From: Lyngbya sp. PCC 8106 | Lineage (GTDB): Bacteria > Cyanobacteriota > Cyanobacteriia > Cyanobacteriales > Microcoleaceae | NCBI RefSeq assembly: GCF_000169095.1 | Contig: NZ_AAVU01000021.1 | Location: forward strand, 1 to 64,000 | Reading direction: 5' to 3' | Length of the DNA: 64,000 bases | In this document: positions 18,129 to 26,651 of the stretch, one piece after another | Position numbering within the stretch: position 1 is the first letter of the stretch | How the letters are laid out: each line of letters starts with the position of its first letter | Position numbers and translations under genes: made by a program | The notes under the pieces: model-generated | Database searches by the model: none | What the model saw: the letters and a program-made list of their open reading frames with translations, nothing else | What the model was told of the DNA's origin: nothing

Positions 18129-18293
18129 GTGATTGGTGAGAGGGTGCTTCAAATCAACTCAAACTAGAGTAGACTCGATAATGATCATCAATAAAATTCT
18201 ACTATCTCATCTTTTTTTCAGATTTTCTCTAACCATTTCTTCCGTCGTGGTTTAAACTATTAAGTACAGCAGGCAGACATTCGGAATCACCTC

Positions 18294-18650
18294 ATGGTCT
18301 TTTACTCCGACTTCATCAAATCCAATGGTAACGAAACCTCAGAAAACGCTTTATTGAGTTATTTACAACACCAACATCCAGAGATCCTATCTCACATTGC
18401 CCAATCCGCTAGCCCAGAAATCAAAGAAATCATTTCCAAAAATGTTCAGGGATTGATTGGTGTATTACCCTCTGATGACTTTGATGTGCAGATTACAACT
18501 AGCCGGGAGAACCTAGCAGGGCTGTTAGCCTCAGCGATGATGACCGGATATTTTCTGCGTCAGATGGAACAACGGATGCACTTGGATGAAAGTTTTGGTC
18601 AAGTCTCCTCAACCTCTCCTAATTCCCCCAAAAGAGAAAAACGAGAGTAG
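18294..18650 (+). CDS. DUF760 family protein
   Basis: A 118-residue soluble protein of the DUF760 family, which occurs in cyanobacteria and plastids. Diagnostic segments are ENALLSYLQHQHPEILSHIAQSASPEIKEII, then GLIGVLPSDDFDVQITTSRENLAGLLASAMMTGYFLR (each given in part, residues about 18-95). The C-terminal 20 residues are polar and probably disordered. Plant members have been linked to chloroplast protein turnover and stress; the bacterial role is unknown. The TnpB element begins within about 60 bases of its stop. Confidence 0.85.
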   Translation: MVFYSDFIKSNGNETSENALLSYLQHQHPEILSHIAQSASPEIKEIISKNVQGLIGVLPSDDFDVQITTSRENLAGLLASAMMTGYFLRQMEQRMHLDESFGQVSSTSPNSPKREKRE

Positions 18651-18711
18651 AAATTCAGAAGTAGGGATTGGTGATTAATTAGTGTTATCCCATCGCTCCG
18701 GAGAAAGGGTA

Positions 18712-18739
18712 CTGCGACCATAGCGGAGCTTGGTCGTAG
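18712..18739 (+). repeat. Left-end hairpin of the TnpB element
   Basis: CTGCGACCA pairs with TGGTCGTAG (one G-T pair) around TAGCGGAGCT. The loop resembles that of the right-end hairpin. Confidence 0.65.
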
Positions 18740-18761
18740 GGGAATTTCGGTCAGGGTCTAG

Positions 18762-18791
18762 TTGACATCTAGATAAGTTTCCGCTTATATA
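18762..18791 (+). promoter_or_regulatory. Promoter of tnpB
   Basis: TTGACA (18762-18767) and TATATA (18786-18791) are separated by 18 bases, close to the sigma-70 consensus, 24 bases before the ATG. An imperfect inverted repeat (CCGC...GCGG, 18781-18806) overlaps the -10 region and could fold in the leader. Confidence 0.55.
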
Positions 18792-18814
18792 AAGAACATA
18801 TAGCGGATCAGCTC

Positions 18815-20098
18815 ATGTTGTTAACTCAGACAGTTAGACTTAAACTGAATCAGTCCGAAAAAGATAATTTGGCTAACCTGTGTCACTTGTCCAAAAACTT
18901 GTTTAATGTTGGGCTTTATACAATTCGTCAAGATTTTTTTCAGGAAAACAAGTACCTCAGTTATGAGTCTAATTATCATCTATGCAAGGAGAATGAAAAT
19001 TATCAACTCTTAGCAACTGATTGCGGTCAACAAACCCTCAAATACGTTGATAGATGCTTTCAGGCATTCTTGAAACTCCTATCAATGAAAAAAGAAGGTG
19101 TATTACAAGAGAAAATTAATCTTCCTAGATACCTGCCCAAAGATGGCTTTTTTCCCTTGATTATTCCAATTAGAGCCAGACATAATTTTGCCAAAGACAA
19201 CTGGAAAATCAAGATTCCTACCTCTCGTAAATACACCAGAGAACAGGGGGCGGTTTACATAACAATTCCTCCTAATTTGAGAGGAAATCGAATCAAAGAA
19301 ATCCGAATTCTCCCCAAGCAAAAAGGGAGATTATTAGACGCTGCTTTTATTTACGAGTCTAACCAACAACCAGCAGATGTTAATCCAGAAAAAGCGATTT
19401 CTATTGACTTGGGATTGAATAATCTGGCAACGGTTGTTAGTTCTACTTCGGAATCTTTTATCATTGATGGTCGTTGGTTAAAATCAGTTAATCAATGGTT
19501 TAATAAGCGTCGAGCTAGACTAATTTCTCACCAAGAAAAACAGGGGATTGAGCATTTTACCAAGCAAGAGGCTTGGTTGTCTTATCGACGGAAAAATCAA
19601 GTCAATGACTATTTAAACAAAGCAGCTAGATATGTTGTGAACTTCTGTCTTAGTAGAAAGATTGGAACGATTGTTGTGGGATATAACCCAACCCTTAAAC
19701 AAAACACTAATTTGGGCAAACGCAACAATCAAAACTTTGTTCAAATTCCGATCTTTACTCTTCGTGCCAAGCTGAAAAGCCTCTGTGAGCGATACGGGTT
19801 AAACTATGTTGAACAAGAAGAAAGTTACACTTCAAAAGCATCTAGTCTTGAGCGTGATGAAATCCCTGTTTATAACGCTGATAATCCTGCCCAACCTAAG
19901 TTTTCAGGAAAGCGAGTTAAGCGTGGATTGTACCGAACAAAAAGCGGTCATTTAATTAATGCGGATGCTAACGGTAGTTGTTGTATTGGTCTAAAAAGTA
20001 AACACAAACTCTCTTTTGAGCGAGTGTCTAGGGTCTGTTTGACGCAGCCTGTAAGGGTTAACGTCCTTCGAGAATCTAAGACTATAGCGCAAGCTTAG
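18815..20098 (+). CDS. tnpB: RNA-guided endonuclease TnpB family protein
   Basis: A 427-residue TnpB (OrfB). These RuvC-type nucleases use an RNA from the element's 3' end to cut DNA and help the element persist. The three catalytic acidic residues are present: D198 in ISIDLGLNN, E336 in EQEESYTSKAS and D384 in INADANGS. Between the last two, the four-cysteine zinc knuckle of many TnpBs is absent; this segment reads PKFSGKRVKRGLYRTKSGH, as in a zinc-less cyanobacterial subgroup. The frame is intact and has a promoter, so it may be active. Its stop lies inside the right-end hairpin. Confidence 0.92.
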   Translation: MLLTQTVRLKLNQSEKDNLANLCHLSKNLFNVGLYTIRQDFFQENKYLSYESNYHLCKENENYQLLATDCGQQTLKYVDRCFQAFLKLLSMKKEGVLQEKINLPRYLPKDGFFPLIIPIRARHNFAKDNWKIKIPTSRKYTREQGAVYITIPPNLRGNRIKEIRILPKQKGRLLDAAFIYESNQQPADVNPEKAISIDLGLNNLATVVSSTSESFIIDGRWLKSVNQWFNKRRARLISHQEKQGIEHFTKQEAWLSYRRKNQVNDYLNKAARYVVNFCLSRKIGTIVVGYNPTLKQNTNLGKRNNQNFVQIPIFTLRAKLKSLCERYGLNYVEQEESYTSKASSLERDEIPVYNADNPAQPKFSGKRVKRGLYRTKSGHLINADANGSCCIGLKSKHKLSFERVSRVCLTQPVRVNVLRESKTIAQA

Positions 20099-20104
20099 TC
20101 TTAG
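20076..20104 (+). repeat. Right-end hairpin of the TnpB element
   Basis: A perfect 9-bp stem, CTAAGACTA/TAGTCTTAG, with loop TAGCGCAAGCT. The tnpB stop codon TAG is the start of the right arm. By analogy with characterised TnpB systems, the guide RNA scaffold should cover this region and run past it into flanking DNA. Confidence 0.7.
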
Positions 20105-20149
20105 AGTACGTCAATCCCTTGTCTACTTCCCTTACACCCTCAATAAGAG

Positions 20150-21358
20150 TCAATCCCCCGATAAAGCGGAATCGGGAAAGGTGGCGGTTTTCAGTTTGAG
20201 GGTTTGAACCTTTCCTTCGCGGTTAACTTCAATCGCCAACTCCTCGCCAATTTCCCGCATTTCGACTTCTTCTTGAACTTGAGTGGGAGTAATGACCGCA
20301 AGACCGCTAACTTTTAGGAGAATATCTCCTTTTAAAATTCCGGCTTTGGCGGCAGGAGAATCTTCGACAACCCGAACGACCAATACACCTCGGTCTTCAG
20401 ACAACTTCACTTCAAGCTGTTCGCTCATTTCCCCTTTGATTTTAGGCGTTAACTCCACCATTTGCACCCCTAAGAAGGGATGATCAGCTTTTCCCTTTTC
20501 AAAGAGCTGATTGGCAATTCTGACCGCCGTTTCAATGGGAATCGCAAACCCCAACCCCTGTGCATTGGCTCGAATCGCCGTATTTACCCCAATCACTTCT
20601 CCTTGATCATTCAATAACGGCCCCCCTGAATTCCCCGGATTAATCGCCGCATCGGTTTGAATAAACCGCACCCGCTTTTTGGGAATCCCCACCTGAGAAC
20701 TCGATCGACCTGTGGCACTAATAATCCCCACAGTTACCGTATTATCTAACCCTAAAGGATTGCCAATCGCAATCGCCCACTGTCCAGGAACAATCCGATC
20801 AGAACGCCCCATTGGGGCTATCGGTAAGTCTTTAACATCGATTTTGATCGCCGCAACATCGGTTAAATCATCAATCCCTTTAACTTTACCTTCAAAAGTG
20901 CGACCATCTTTGAGGGTAACAAGTACCGTTTCCGCCCCATCAACCACGTGAGCATTGGTAATCAACCGACCATCCGAGGCTACAATAAAGCCGGAACCTG
21001 TTCCTCGTCGTACTCGTTCGCTAGACTCTGGAACTTGGTCGCCAAAAAACCGCTTAAAAAGTGGGTTATTCAAAGCACCCGGCCCGTTTTTGGATGGACG
21101 AGCGGCATCAATTCGCACGACAGCCGGGCCGACAATTTCGGCAGCTTCGGCAATAAAGTTAGGACTGCTGCGTTCAACCACTCGTCTTTCTGGAACTAGA
21201 GGTTGAGTATCAGCAGGTAGCTGACGAACCACAGGAACAGCCAGAGAGTTTTGAGTGAAGTTTTTCGCTTGTATATACCGATTTCCTAACCATCCTGTGC
21301 CTCCACCGATGGAGAGTAAAGCCAAGTATACTGTGAGTTGTTTTATAGACAAGTTCAT
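20150..21358 (-). CDS. HtrA/Deg-family serine protease with PDZ domain
   Basis: A 402-residue periplasmic or thylakoid-lumen quality-control protease. It has an N-terminal signal anchor (QLTVYLALLSIGGGTGWLG) and a trypsin-like domain with His in TNAHVVDGA, Asp in DLTDVAAIKI and Ser in NPGNSGGPL. One PDZ domain (about 300-395, VRVVEDSPAAKAGILKGDI) follows. Cyanobacteria carry three such genes (HtrA, HhoA, HhoB), and the sequence alone does not tell me which this is. I use ATG 21358; a frame extension to 21400 adds 14 unlikely residues. It ends about 45 bases past the TnpB element, facing it. Confidence 0.93.
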   Translation of the reverse strand: MNLSIKQLTVYLALLSIGGGTGWLGNRYIQAKNFTQNSLAVPVVRQLPADTQPLVPERRVVERSSPNFIAEAAEIVGPAVVRIDAARPSKNGPGALNNPLFKRFFGDQVPESSERVRRGTGSGFIVASDGRLITNAHVVDGAETVLVTLKDGRTFEGKVKGIDDLTDVAAIKIDVKDLPIAPMGRSDRIVPGQWAIAIGNPLGLDNTVTVGIISATGRSSSQVGIPKKRVRFIQTDAAINPGNSGGPLLNDQGEVIGVNTAIRANAQGLGFAIPIETAVRIANQLFEKGKADHPFLGVQMVELTPKIKGEMSEQLEVKLSEDRGVLVVRVVEDSPAAKAGILKGDILLKVSGLAVITPTQVQEEVEMREIGEELAIEVNREGKVQTLKLKTATFPDSALSGD

Positions 21359-21400
21359 CTGCACTTTTCCGATGGATACGTCATCTCCCCAAGCAAACAA

Positions 21401-21884
21401 TCTGCTGGAGTCTTTACTTAAAGTTGGAAATTAAACAAGCTGGTCGGGTCTACCTTTTTTTGAACCTATCACGCTCAAACCGTAAAAGATGTCAGCGATA
21501 AACGGTAAGCATCCAGAACAATTATCGATCAGACCAGAGTTCTCGGTTAGATTCCCCATTTTCCTTTCCTGCTTTCACCCGTTGATCAGACCTGTGTTGA
21601 CTGAATTAAACTCGGGGCAGAGGAAAGATACCTATGAATTATCCCCCGTTTCATCTCATATTTCCAATTTAGTCTAAAAATCTTTAAGCTGAGAGAGATA
21701 GTTTTTAATTTTTGACTCCTTTGGGAGCCTTGGTACGGTAGGATCAGGAGAGCGTGAACTCTTTCTCAACAGGACAATGATCCCGATCCGATCACTCGAT
21801 TTTCGGGTTTTGGTACCCAATGCTCGAATATTGTTTGTTGATTCGCTTATCCTCAAAGTGTAATGAGGCTCAAAAAAAGCCGAT
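21401..21884. other. Divergent intergenic region, no gene seen
   Basis: This region of about 480 bases separates the divergent HtrA and M23 peptidase genes and should carry both promoters. I see no supported gene or RNA and no strong repeat. Confidence 0.45.
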
Positions 21885-22805
21885 ATGATTTGCCCATACT
21901 TCAGTATTTTTGTGTCTTATTTGTTGGGGTGGATGATTCCCTTGTCGGGAGTTGTACTCCTTCAAGCTACAACTGCGGAGGCTAACGATTTATTTATCCG
22001 CGATCAAACTCCGACTAATGTTTGTCCACCTCCGGTTTTGTCTCGTTTAAAACGCCATCGCATTGGCGCAGGTGAAAGCCTCGAAAGCATTGCCCGTCAA
22101 TATAACCTAATTCCAGCAACCTTACTGGGGATGAATCCGATTTTACGACAAAATCAAATGGCTGTCGGACAAGAGATTGTGATTCCGCCTTACAATGGGA
22201 TTGTTGTGGAAATTCCGGCCGGAAGTACGTTACAGGAGATTGCTCTGGCTTATAACGCTCAGGCGGATGTGATTTTTGAAATCAATGGCTGTCAACGTCA
22301 ACCCCAATTAGTGTTTATTCCGGGGGTGAACTGGACTCCGGGTGGCCCGGTGGTTCCGGCAAAGGCGGTGTTGTCTGGCTATCCCCTCCCCGCTAAAGCC
22401 TCAGTACAAATGGGTTATGGCTGGCAATTACATCCGACTGTCGGACGGGTTGTTTTTCATAGTGGCGTGGATTTGATTGCTAAAATTGGTACGCCTGTGC
22501 TATCTGTCGGTGAGGGTGTGGTTGCTTTTGTCGGAGCGAGAAGGGGTTATGGGAATTTAGTGGTGGTTAATCATCAATCCGGTAAACAAACTCGTTATGC
22601 TCACTTATCTGAGATTACCGTTACAGTCGGTCAAAACGTTCCCTCTGGAGAAATTTTAGGCAAGGTTGGCATCAGTGGACAACCCGATAGCGATGAGCCT
22701 CATCTTCATTTTGAAATTCGCTATAACTCTGAGTTGGGTTGGGTAGCTGAAAATCCTGATCCCTATTTTACAGTGAACAGGGAACAGGCAATCGGTAATC
22801 GATAG
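21885..22805 (+). CDS. LysM-containing M23 family metallopeptidase
   Basis: A 306-residue secreted peptidoglycan hydrolase or hydrolase regulator. It has a signal peptide (cut near TTAEAND) and a LysM domain (about 55-105: HRIGAGESLESIARQYN). A second, weaker LysM-like segment follows (IPAGSTLQEIALAYN). The M23 domain has zinc-site motifs HSGVDL, RYAHLSE and the HLHFEIR ending, so the LytM catalytic set looks complete. The last codons lie in a GGGAACA-type short repeat (22775-22788), giving the tail NREQAIGNR. ATG 21885 is the only sensible start. Confidence 0.92.
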   Translation: MICPYFSIFVSYLLGWMIPLSGVVLLQATTAEANDLFIRDQTPTNVCPPPVLSRLKRHRIGAGESLESIARQYNLIPATLLGMNPILRQNQMAVGQEIVIPPYNGIVVEIPAGSTLQEIALAYNAQADVIFEINGCQRQPQLVFIPGVNWTPGGPVVPAKAVLSGYPLPAKASVQMGYGWQLHPTVGRVVFHSGVDLIAKIGTPVLSVGEGVVAFVGARRGYGNLVVVNHQSGKQTRYAHLSEITVTVGQNVPSGEILGKVGISGQPDSDEPHLHFEIRYNSELGWVAENPDPYFTVNREQAIGNR

Positions 22806-22839
22806 AAGTTGGCTATCTCCCTATCTACTGATTTCCTGA

Positions 22840-23610
22840 TTAGAAGAAACTAAAATAGTTGGCACTCAGATCAAGGGAGGTGTTTCCGGCGACAACGGCA
22901 ATTACTTCGGTTGAACCATCAAAATCTTCATAAATAATAGCAGTTCCTGAGGGTAAACTCACAGAATTATTGGTTTGCAAGTCCTGAGTATTCACCAACT
23001 CATAAGTATCGATATTTCCAACTAATTGTATGGTATCTTCTTGAGGGTTAAAGTCTTCAATAAACGTATAACCTTTACCCCGTCCGGTAACGCCTGTTAA
23101 TGTATCTTTTCCACGATCGCCTAAAATTAAGTCACTACCCGTACCACCTGTAAGTTCATCATCACCTTGACCGCCATAGATTGTATCATCACCGCGATCG
23201 CCAAACACTATATCATTGTTGTTATTACCAAATAAAACATCGGCTCCTGATCCACCATAGAGCGTATCGAAACCGCGATCGCCAAATAATGTATCTTCAC
23301 CGGAATCTCCAATCAAGATATCATCATTTTGACCCGCAAAGAGCAAATCATCCCCAAATTCTCCATTGAGGAAGTCATCGCCTGTAAAACTCGATAAGGT
23401 GTCATCTCCTCGACGACCATAAATGTTATCGTTTCCGCTAGTACCCAGGATTTCTTCAGACTGAGAAGTACCTTCCTGAGTAGCCGGAGGAGTTAATAAT
23501 AAGACATTGATTTGATCGCCGTTGTTCCGCAGTGTAAAAGTATCAGCATCCGCACCCCCTAATAGGGTATCAATTTCTTCTGTAAAAATTTCTGGAGTGT
23601 GATTAGACAT
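22840..23610 (-). CDS. RTX (haemolysin-type) calcium-binding repeat protein
   Basis: A 256-residue protein with about ten GGxGxDxL-type nonapeptides between residues 60 and 185 (e.g. GDRGFDTLYGGSGADVLFG). These fold into a calcium-loaded beta-roll after export. A C-terminal region of about 65 residues follows (DFNPQEDTIQLVG), typical of type I secretion substrates, and there is no N-terminal signal peptide. No ABC exporter is adjacent. No enzyme domain is present, so a surface or adhesive role is likely but unproven. Several HIP1-like sites fall in the repeat codons for GDR. Confidence 0.9.
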   Translation of the reverse strand: MSNHTPEIFTEEIDTLLGGADADTFTLRNNGDQINVLLLTPPATQEGTSQSEEILGTSGNDNIYGRRGDDTLSSFTGDDFLNGEFGDDLLFAGQNDDILIGDSGEDTLFGDRGFDTLYGGSGADVLFGNNNNDIVFGDRGDDTIYGGQGDDELTGGTGSDLILGDRGKDTLTGVTGRGKGYTFIEDFNPQEDTIQLVGNIDTYELVNTQDLQTNNSVSLPSGTAIIYEDFDGSTEVIAVVAGNTSLDLSANYFSFF

Positions 23611-23806
23611 GAGGTTTTAAGAGTATACAGCTAAAATGTTTGTTCACTTCTGTTGATTAGATTTCAGGATAGTTTTTAACACATTTTTGTTCCTTTTTGT
23701 CTAAAAAATTTAGAAATTTTAGAAGCTGGCTGTTTTTTTGACATCTCTGTTTAGGACAGTCTCTCGACTGTCTGCTTTGCTATTTGGGGGGATTTATTTT
23801 CGGGTG

Positions 23807-24925
23807 TTAGGGGTTATTAGCCAGCAATACTTCTAAAGGTGCTGCTTCAAAAACCCATTCTAAACCTCGAGTATTGATCGCTTTAATTAAGATAACATCT
23901 TGAGGAGAAATACTCGAAAGATTAATCTGAATCGACCAAGATAATCTAGAATCTAAAGGAGAATTGGAAATCGGTTTTACTGTTTGAACAATGTGATTAT
24001 TAATCGAGACAGAAATCGCTTCAATTTTACTATTAGGGTTAATTTCAGACACCCATCCACTCATCTGAAGTCTACCTTCTGCGGTGAGATTAATTTGTTC
24101 TAAACGTCCCCAGGGGTGATGACTAAATTGTAAAGTTGAAAACTCAGGAGTTGGAGGTTTTGCGACTAAATACAAATCCTGATAGCGACAAATTCCTTGA
24201 GGAATACGATAACAAATTGCTTTTCCTTCACTAATCATATTAACGATATTATAAACAAATTCTTCGCCGACATAAGAGGTGCCGTATTCATTGACATCGA
24301 GAGAATTACTTTCGCTTTGAGAGATAAATAAAAGTTCATCGGATTGGATTTTTGACTCGGAGGGTAATAAGTCTCGATCATGAACACTAAACATTAATAT
24401 CCCTGCGGGGTTAATTAAGTTATAAAGGGTTTTCATCCAGAGTGTGAAGGTTTTTTCGGGAATATGACTAAAAAAAGAACAGGCTAATATACAATCAAAT
24501 TTTTGATCAACTGAATATTCAGCAGGATTCACCGTTGAAATAATACCATTTACTCCAAAATTATCTTGTTGAAACTTGACTGCATCTGTATAAATATCAG
24601 AAACCCAAACTTTTTCGGGATGGATTTCTTGCAATAGAAACCGAGTAAAACGTCCGTAGCCACTGGCAAAATCCAAAAAAGAGTTGATTGGATTAAAGCT
24701 TTTAAATTTCCACTGAACAACCTGACGAACTGCATCAAAAATGCGCCGACCATTGAAATAATATCTAATTCTAGCTTTTTCAGGAATTAGATGATTTTGG
24801 AGAGCAAACAAATACATTTCATCCTGTTTATTGATAACCGACTTGAATTCTAGGGGAAATTGGACTTGATCTTGAATGAATGTTTGCAAAGCTGGATCAA
24901 GTTGCTGAAAATTATTAAGAATCAT
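23807..24925 (-). CDS. Class I SAM-dependent methyltransferase with C-terminal beta domain
   Basis: A 372-residue protein. The N-terminal two-thirds is a Rossmann methyltransferase: motif I SFLDFASGYGRF at about residue 82, acidic strand-2 end in VWVSDIYTDAV, and the post-I region FDCILACSFFSHIPE. The last 100 residues (from about 265, LTAEGRLQMSGWVSEI) look like a beta-sandwich module of the kind found in glycan-biosynthesis proteins. The substrate is unknown; a sugar or lipid is plausible. It stands alone, on the opposite strand from the next gene. Confidence 0.82.
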   Translation of the reverse strand: MILNNFQQLDPALQTFIQDQVQFPLEFKSVINKQDEMYLFALQNHLIPEKARIRYYFNGRRIFDAVRQVVQWKFKSFNPINSFLDFASGYGRFTRFLLQEIHPEKVWVSDIYTDAVKFQQDNFGVNGIISTVNPAEYSVDQKFDCILACSFFSHIPEKTFTLWMKTLYNLINPAGILMFSVHDRDLLPSESKIQSDELLFISQSESNSLDVNEYGTSYVGEEFVYNIVNMISEGKAICYRIPQGICRYQDLYLVAKPPTPEFSTLQFSHHPWGRLEQINLTAEGRLQMSGWVSEINPNSKIEAISVSINNHIVQTVKPISNSPLDSRLSWSIQINLSSISPQDVILIKAINTRGLEWVFEAAPLEVLLANNP

Positions 24926-25152
24926 ATGATCATAACTTTATAGAGTTGTATAAAAGAAAGGAAAAAGGTGAAAGAAAATTGTCCATAAATTAATCGTGCT
25001 GATCCGAGATTTAATTATACTCCCTGCTGAAACCGGAAAAAATTGAAACTGAACCCCAATAATGATATTGTATGGTGAGGTAAGTTGCTCGTTCACTAAC
25101 GGGCATCAGAGCAGTACAGAAAGAAAAGTAATTATCACAAAGTCGGGAAGCT

Positions 25153-25557
25153 ATGCGCGTATACGTACTACTGTTTAATGCCGGAACAGAGAACGAAGGA
25201 ATTCATACCATCCAGATGGGCGATCGTAACACTGTGCTAATGTTTGAGGAAGAGGAGGATGCAACTCGCTTCGGTGTCCTGCTAGAAGCTCAAGATTTTC
25301 CGACTCCCAGCGTTGAAGCCCTAGAGGATGAAGAAATTAAAGAATTTTGTCGCAGTGTTAACTATGACTGGCAACTCATTCAGGCGGGCGAGTTGGCTGT
25401 CCCTCCTGACAGTAACGTAGAACAGACAGATTGGCAACCCGAAGAAAACAAAGATGAACAACAGGGTGAGAAAAAAGCTGAAAAGTCTGACTCTGACTTA
25501 GAATATTCTTCAGATGAACTCGATAATATTCGACGTCGATTGGAAGGGTTATTATAA
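25153..25557 (+). CDS. DUF3110 family protein
   Basis: A 134-residue protein of a family restricted mainly to cyanobacteria and plastids. The conserved part (1-85) reads MRVYVLLFNAGTENEGIHT, then VLMFEEEEDATRFGVLLEAQDFP. The remaining tail is very acidic and hydrophilic (many Glu, Asp, Lys), probably disordered. It has no signal peptide, and its molecular function is not established. The ORF has its own upstream gap of 227 bases and precedes murQ by 149 bases. Confidence 0.85.
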   Translation: MRVYVLLFNAGTENEGIHTIQMGDRNTVLMFEEEEDATRFGVLLEAQDFPTPSVEALEDEEIKEFCRSVNYDWQLIQAGELAVPPDSNVEQTDWQPEENKDEQQGEKKAEKSDSDLEYSSDELDNIRRRLEGLL

Positions 25558-25706
25558 AATAATAGGTATTTTTGATTGGCGATATCAATTCAAACCGCTA
25601 AATTTTTAAGGCATCTGTTGGAGGAAGTTAGGGTTAAATAAAAATGCCGAAAACCGATTTTTTTTACTCTAGATGAAATTACAAAAATTTTCAACAAGGC
25701 AAAAAC

Positions 25707-26627
25707 ATGAATGATTCTCAGACGCGAGGACATCTTTTAACAGAACAAATTAATGCCAGTAGTCAGAACTTAGATCAGTTAACTTCCCTAGAATTAGTCG
25801 ATTTATTTAATCGAGAAGATATTCAAACTTTATTGGCGATCGCTCATTCTCGTGAAGATTTAGCTCAGGCTATCGATATCATAGCAGCAGCCATGCGTCA
25901 CGGTGGGCGTTTATTTTATGTCGGAGCGGGGACTAGCGGGCGTTTAGGGGTGTTGGATGCGGCTGAATGTCCCCCTACCTTCTGCACTCCTCCCGAGTTG
26001 GTACAGGGCATTATCGCCGGGGGTGCTGCGGCTTTGGTGCGGAGTTCCGAAGATCTCGAAGATAGCAACGAAGATGGTAAACAGGCTGTAGCCCATCGGG
26101 AAATTACTGATCTCGATGTGGTGGTGGGAATTACCGCCGGGGGGACAACTCCCTATGTTCACGGGGCGTTGGAGGGGGCGCGTCAGCGAGGGGCGAAAAC
26201 GATTTTTATTGCTTGTGTTCCCCAAGAACAAGTTCAAATTGAGGTTGATGTAGATATTCGTTTGTTAGTAGGGGCGGAAATTCTTGCAGGTTCAACTCGG
26301 TTAAAAGCGGGAACAGTAACAAAGATGGCGTTAAATATTCTCTCAACTGGGGTGATGGTAAAGTTGGGGAAAGTCTATGGAAATCGGATGGTTGATGTGG
26401 CGGTAACGAATAAGAAATTACGCGATCGCGCCTTAAGAATGATTGCCGATTTAACTGGAATTAGTCGCAAAGAAGCCGGGGTTTTATTAGATAAAAGTGG
26501 TTTGTCTGTGAAGTTGGCTTTGTTGATGTATTGGACTGGGTTAGAAGCAGAAGACGGAGAAAAGTTGTTAGAAAAGTTTCAGGGGAATTTGCGAGAAGCG
26601 GTATTAAGTTGTCAGTCGGGAAGCTAA
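25707..26627 (+). CDS. murQ: N-acetylmuramic acid 6-phosphate etherase
   Basis: Cleaves the lactyl ether of MurNAc-6-phosphate to give GlcNAc-6-phosphate and D-lactate in cell-wall recycling. The 306-residue length is standard. Family signatures are the opening LTEQINASSQNLDQL, the SIS-domain sugar-phosphate loop FYVGAGTSGRLGVLDAAECP, and GITAGGTTPYVHGAL. LSTGVMVKLGKVYGNRMVDV follows. The putative catalytic glutamate is in the AAECPPTF region. The DNA methyltransferase gene starts only about 10-25 bases after the stop and may be read through from this gene. Confidence 0.96.
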   Translation: MNDSQTRGHLLTEQINASSQNLDQLTSLELVDLFNREDIQTLLAIAHSREDLAQAIDIIAAAMRHGGRLFYVGAGTSGRLGVLDAAECPPTFCTPPELVQGIIAGGAAALVRSSEDLEDSNEDGKQAVAHREITDLDVVVGITAGGTTPYVHGALEGARQRGAKTIFIACVPQEQVQIEVDVDIRLLVGAEILAGSTRLKAGTVTKMALNILSTGVMVKLGKVYGNRMVDVAVTNKKLRDRALRMIADLTGISRKEAGVLLDKSGLSVKLALLMYWTGLEAEDGEKLLEKFQGNLREAVLSCQSGS

Positions 26628-26651
26628 TTTTAATGGTTGAGGAAAAGTGTA

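Larger units (their letters stand above)
17690..18293. other. Intergenic region with a terminator and a short relic-like frame
   Basis: A 604-base gap. It begins with the terminator at 17745-17782. A 30-codon frame at 18036-18128 opens with MTLKLECLDPAR and ends with HYDSQAEAKIE; these resemble the first and last strands of a WGR domain with the centre missing. I see no complete gene. Confidence 0.4.
18700..20110 (+). mobile_element. TnpB-only IS200/IS605-type element (IS1341-like)
   Basis: The element contains one gene, tnpB, and no tyrosine transposase tnpA. It is bounded by two hairpins. The left (18712-18739) has a 9-bp stem, CTGCGACCA/TGGTCGTAG, and loop TAGCGGAGCT. The right (20076-20104) has a perfect 9-bp stem, CTAAGACTA/TAGTCTTAG, and loop TAGCGCAAGCT. 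The loops share TAGCG and AGCT although the stems differ, as expected for ends recognised by one Y1 transposase. Exact ends cannot be set without an empty site. It would need TnpA from elsewhere to move. Confidence 0.7.
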
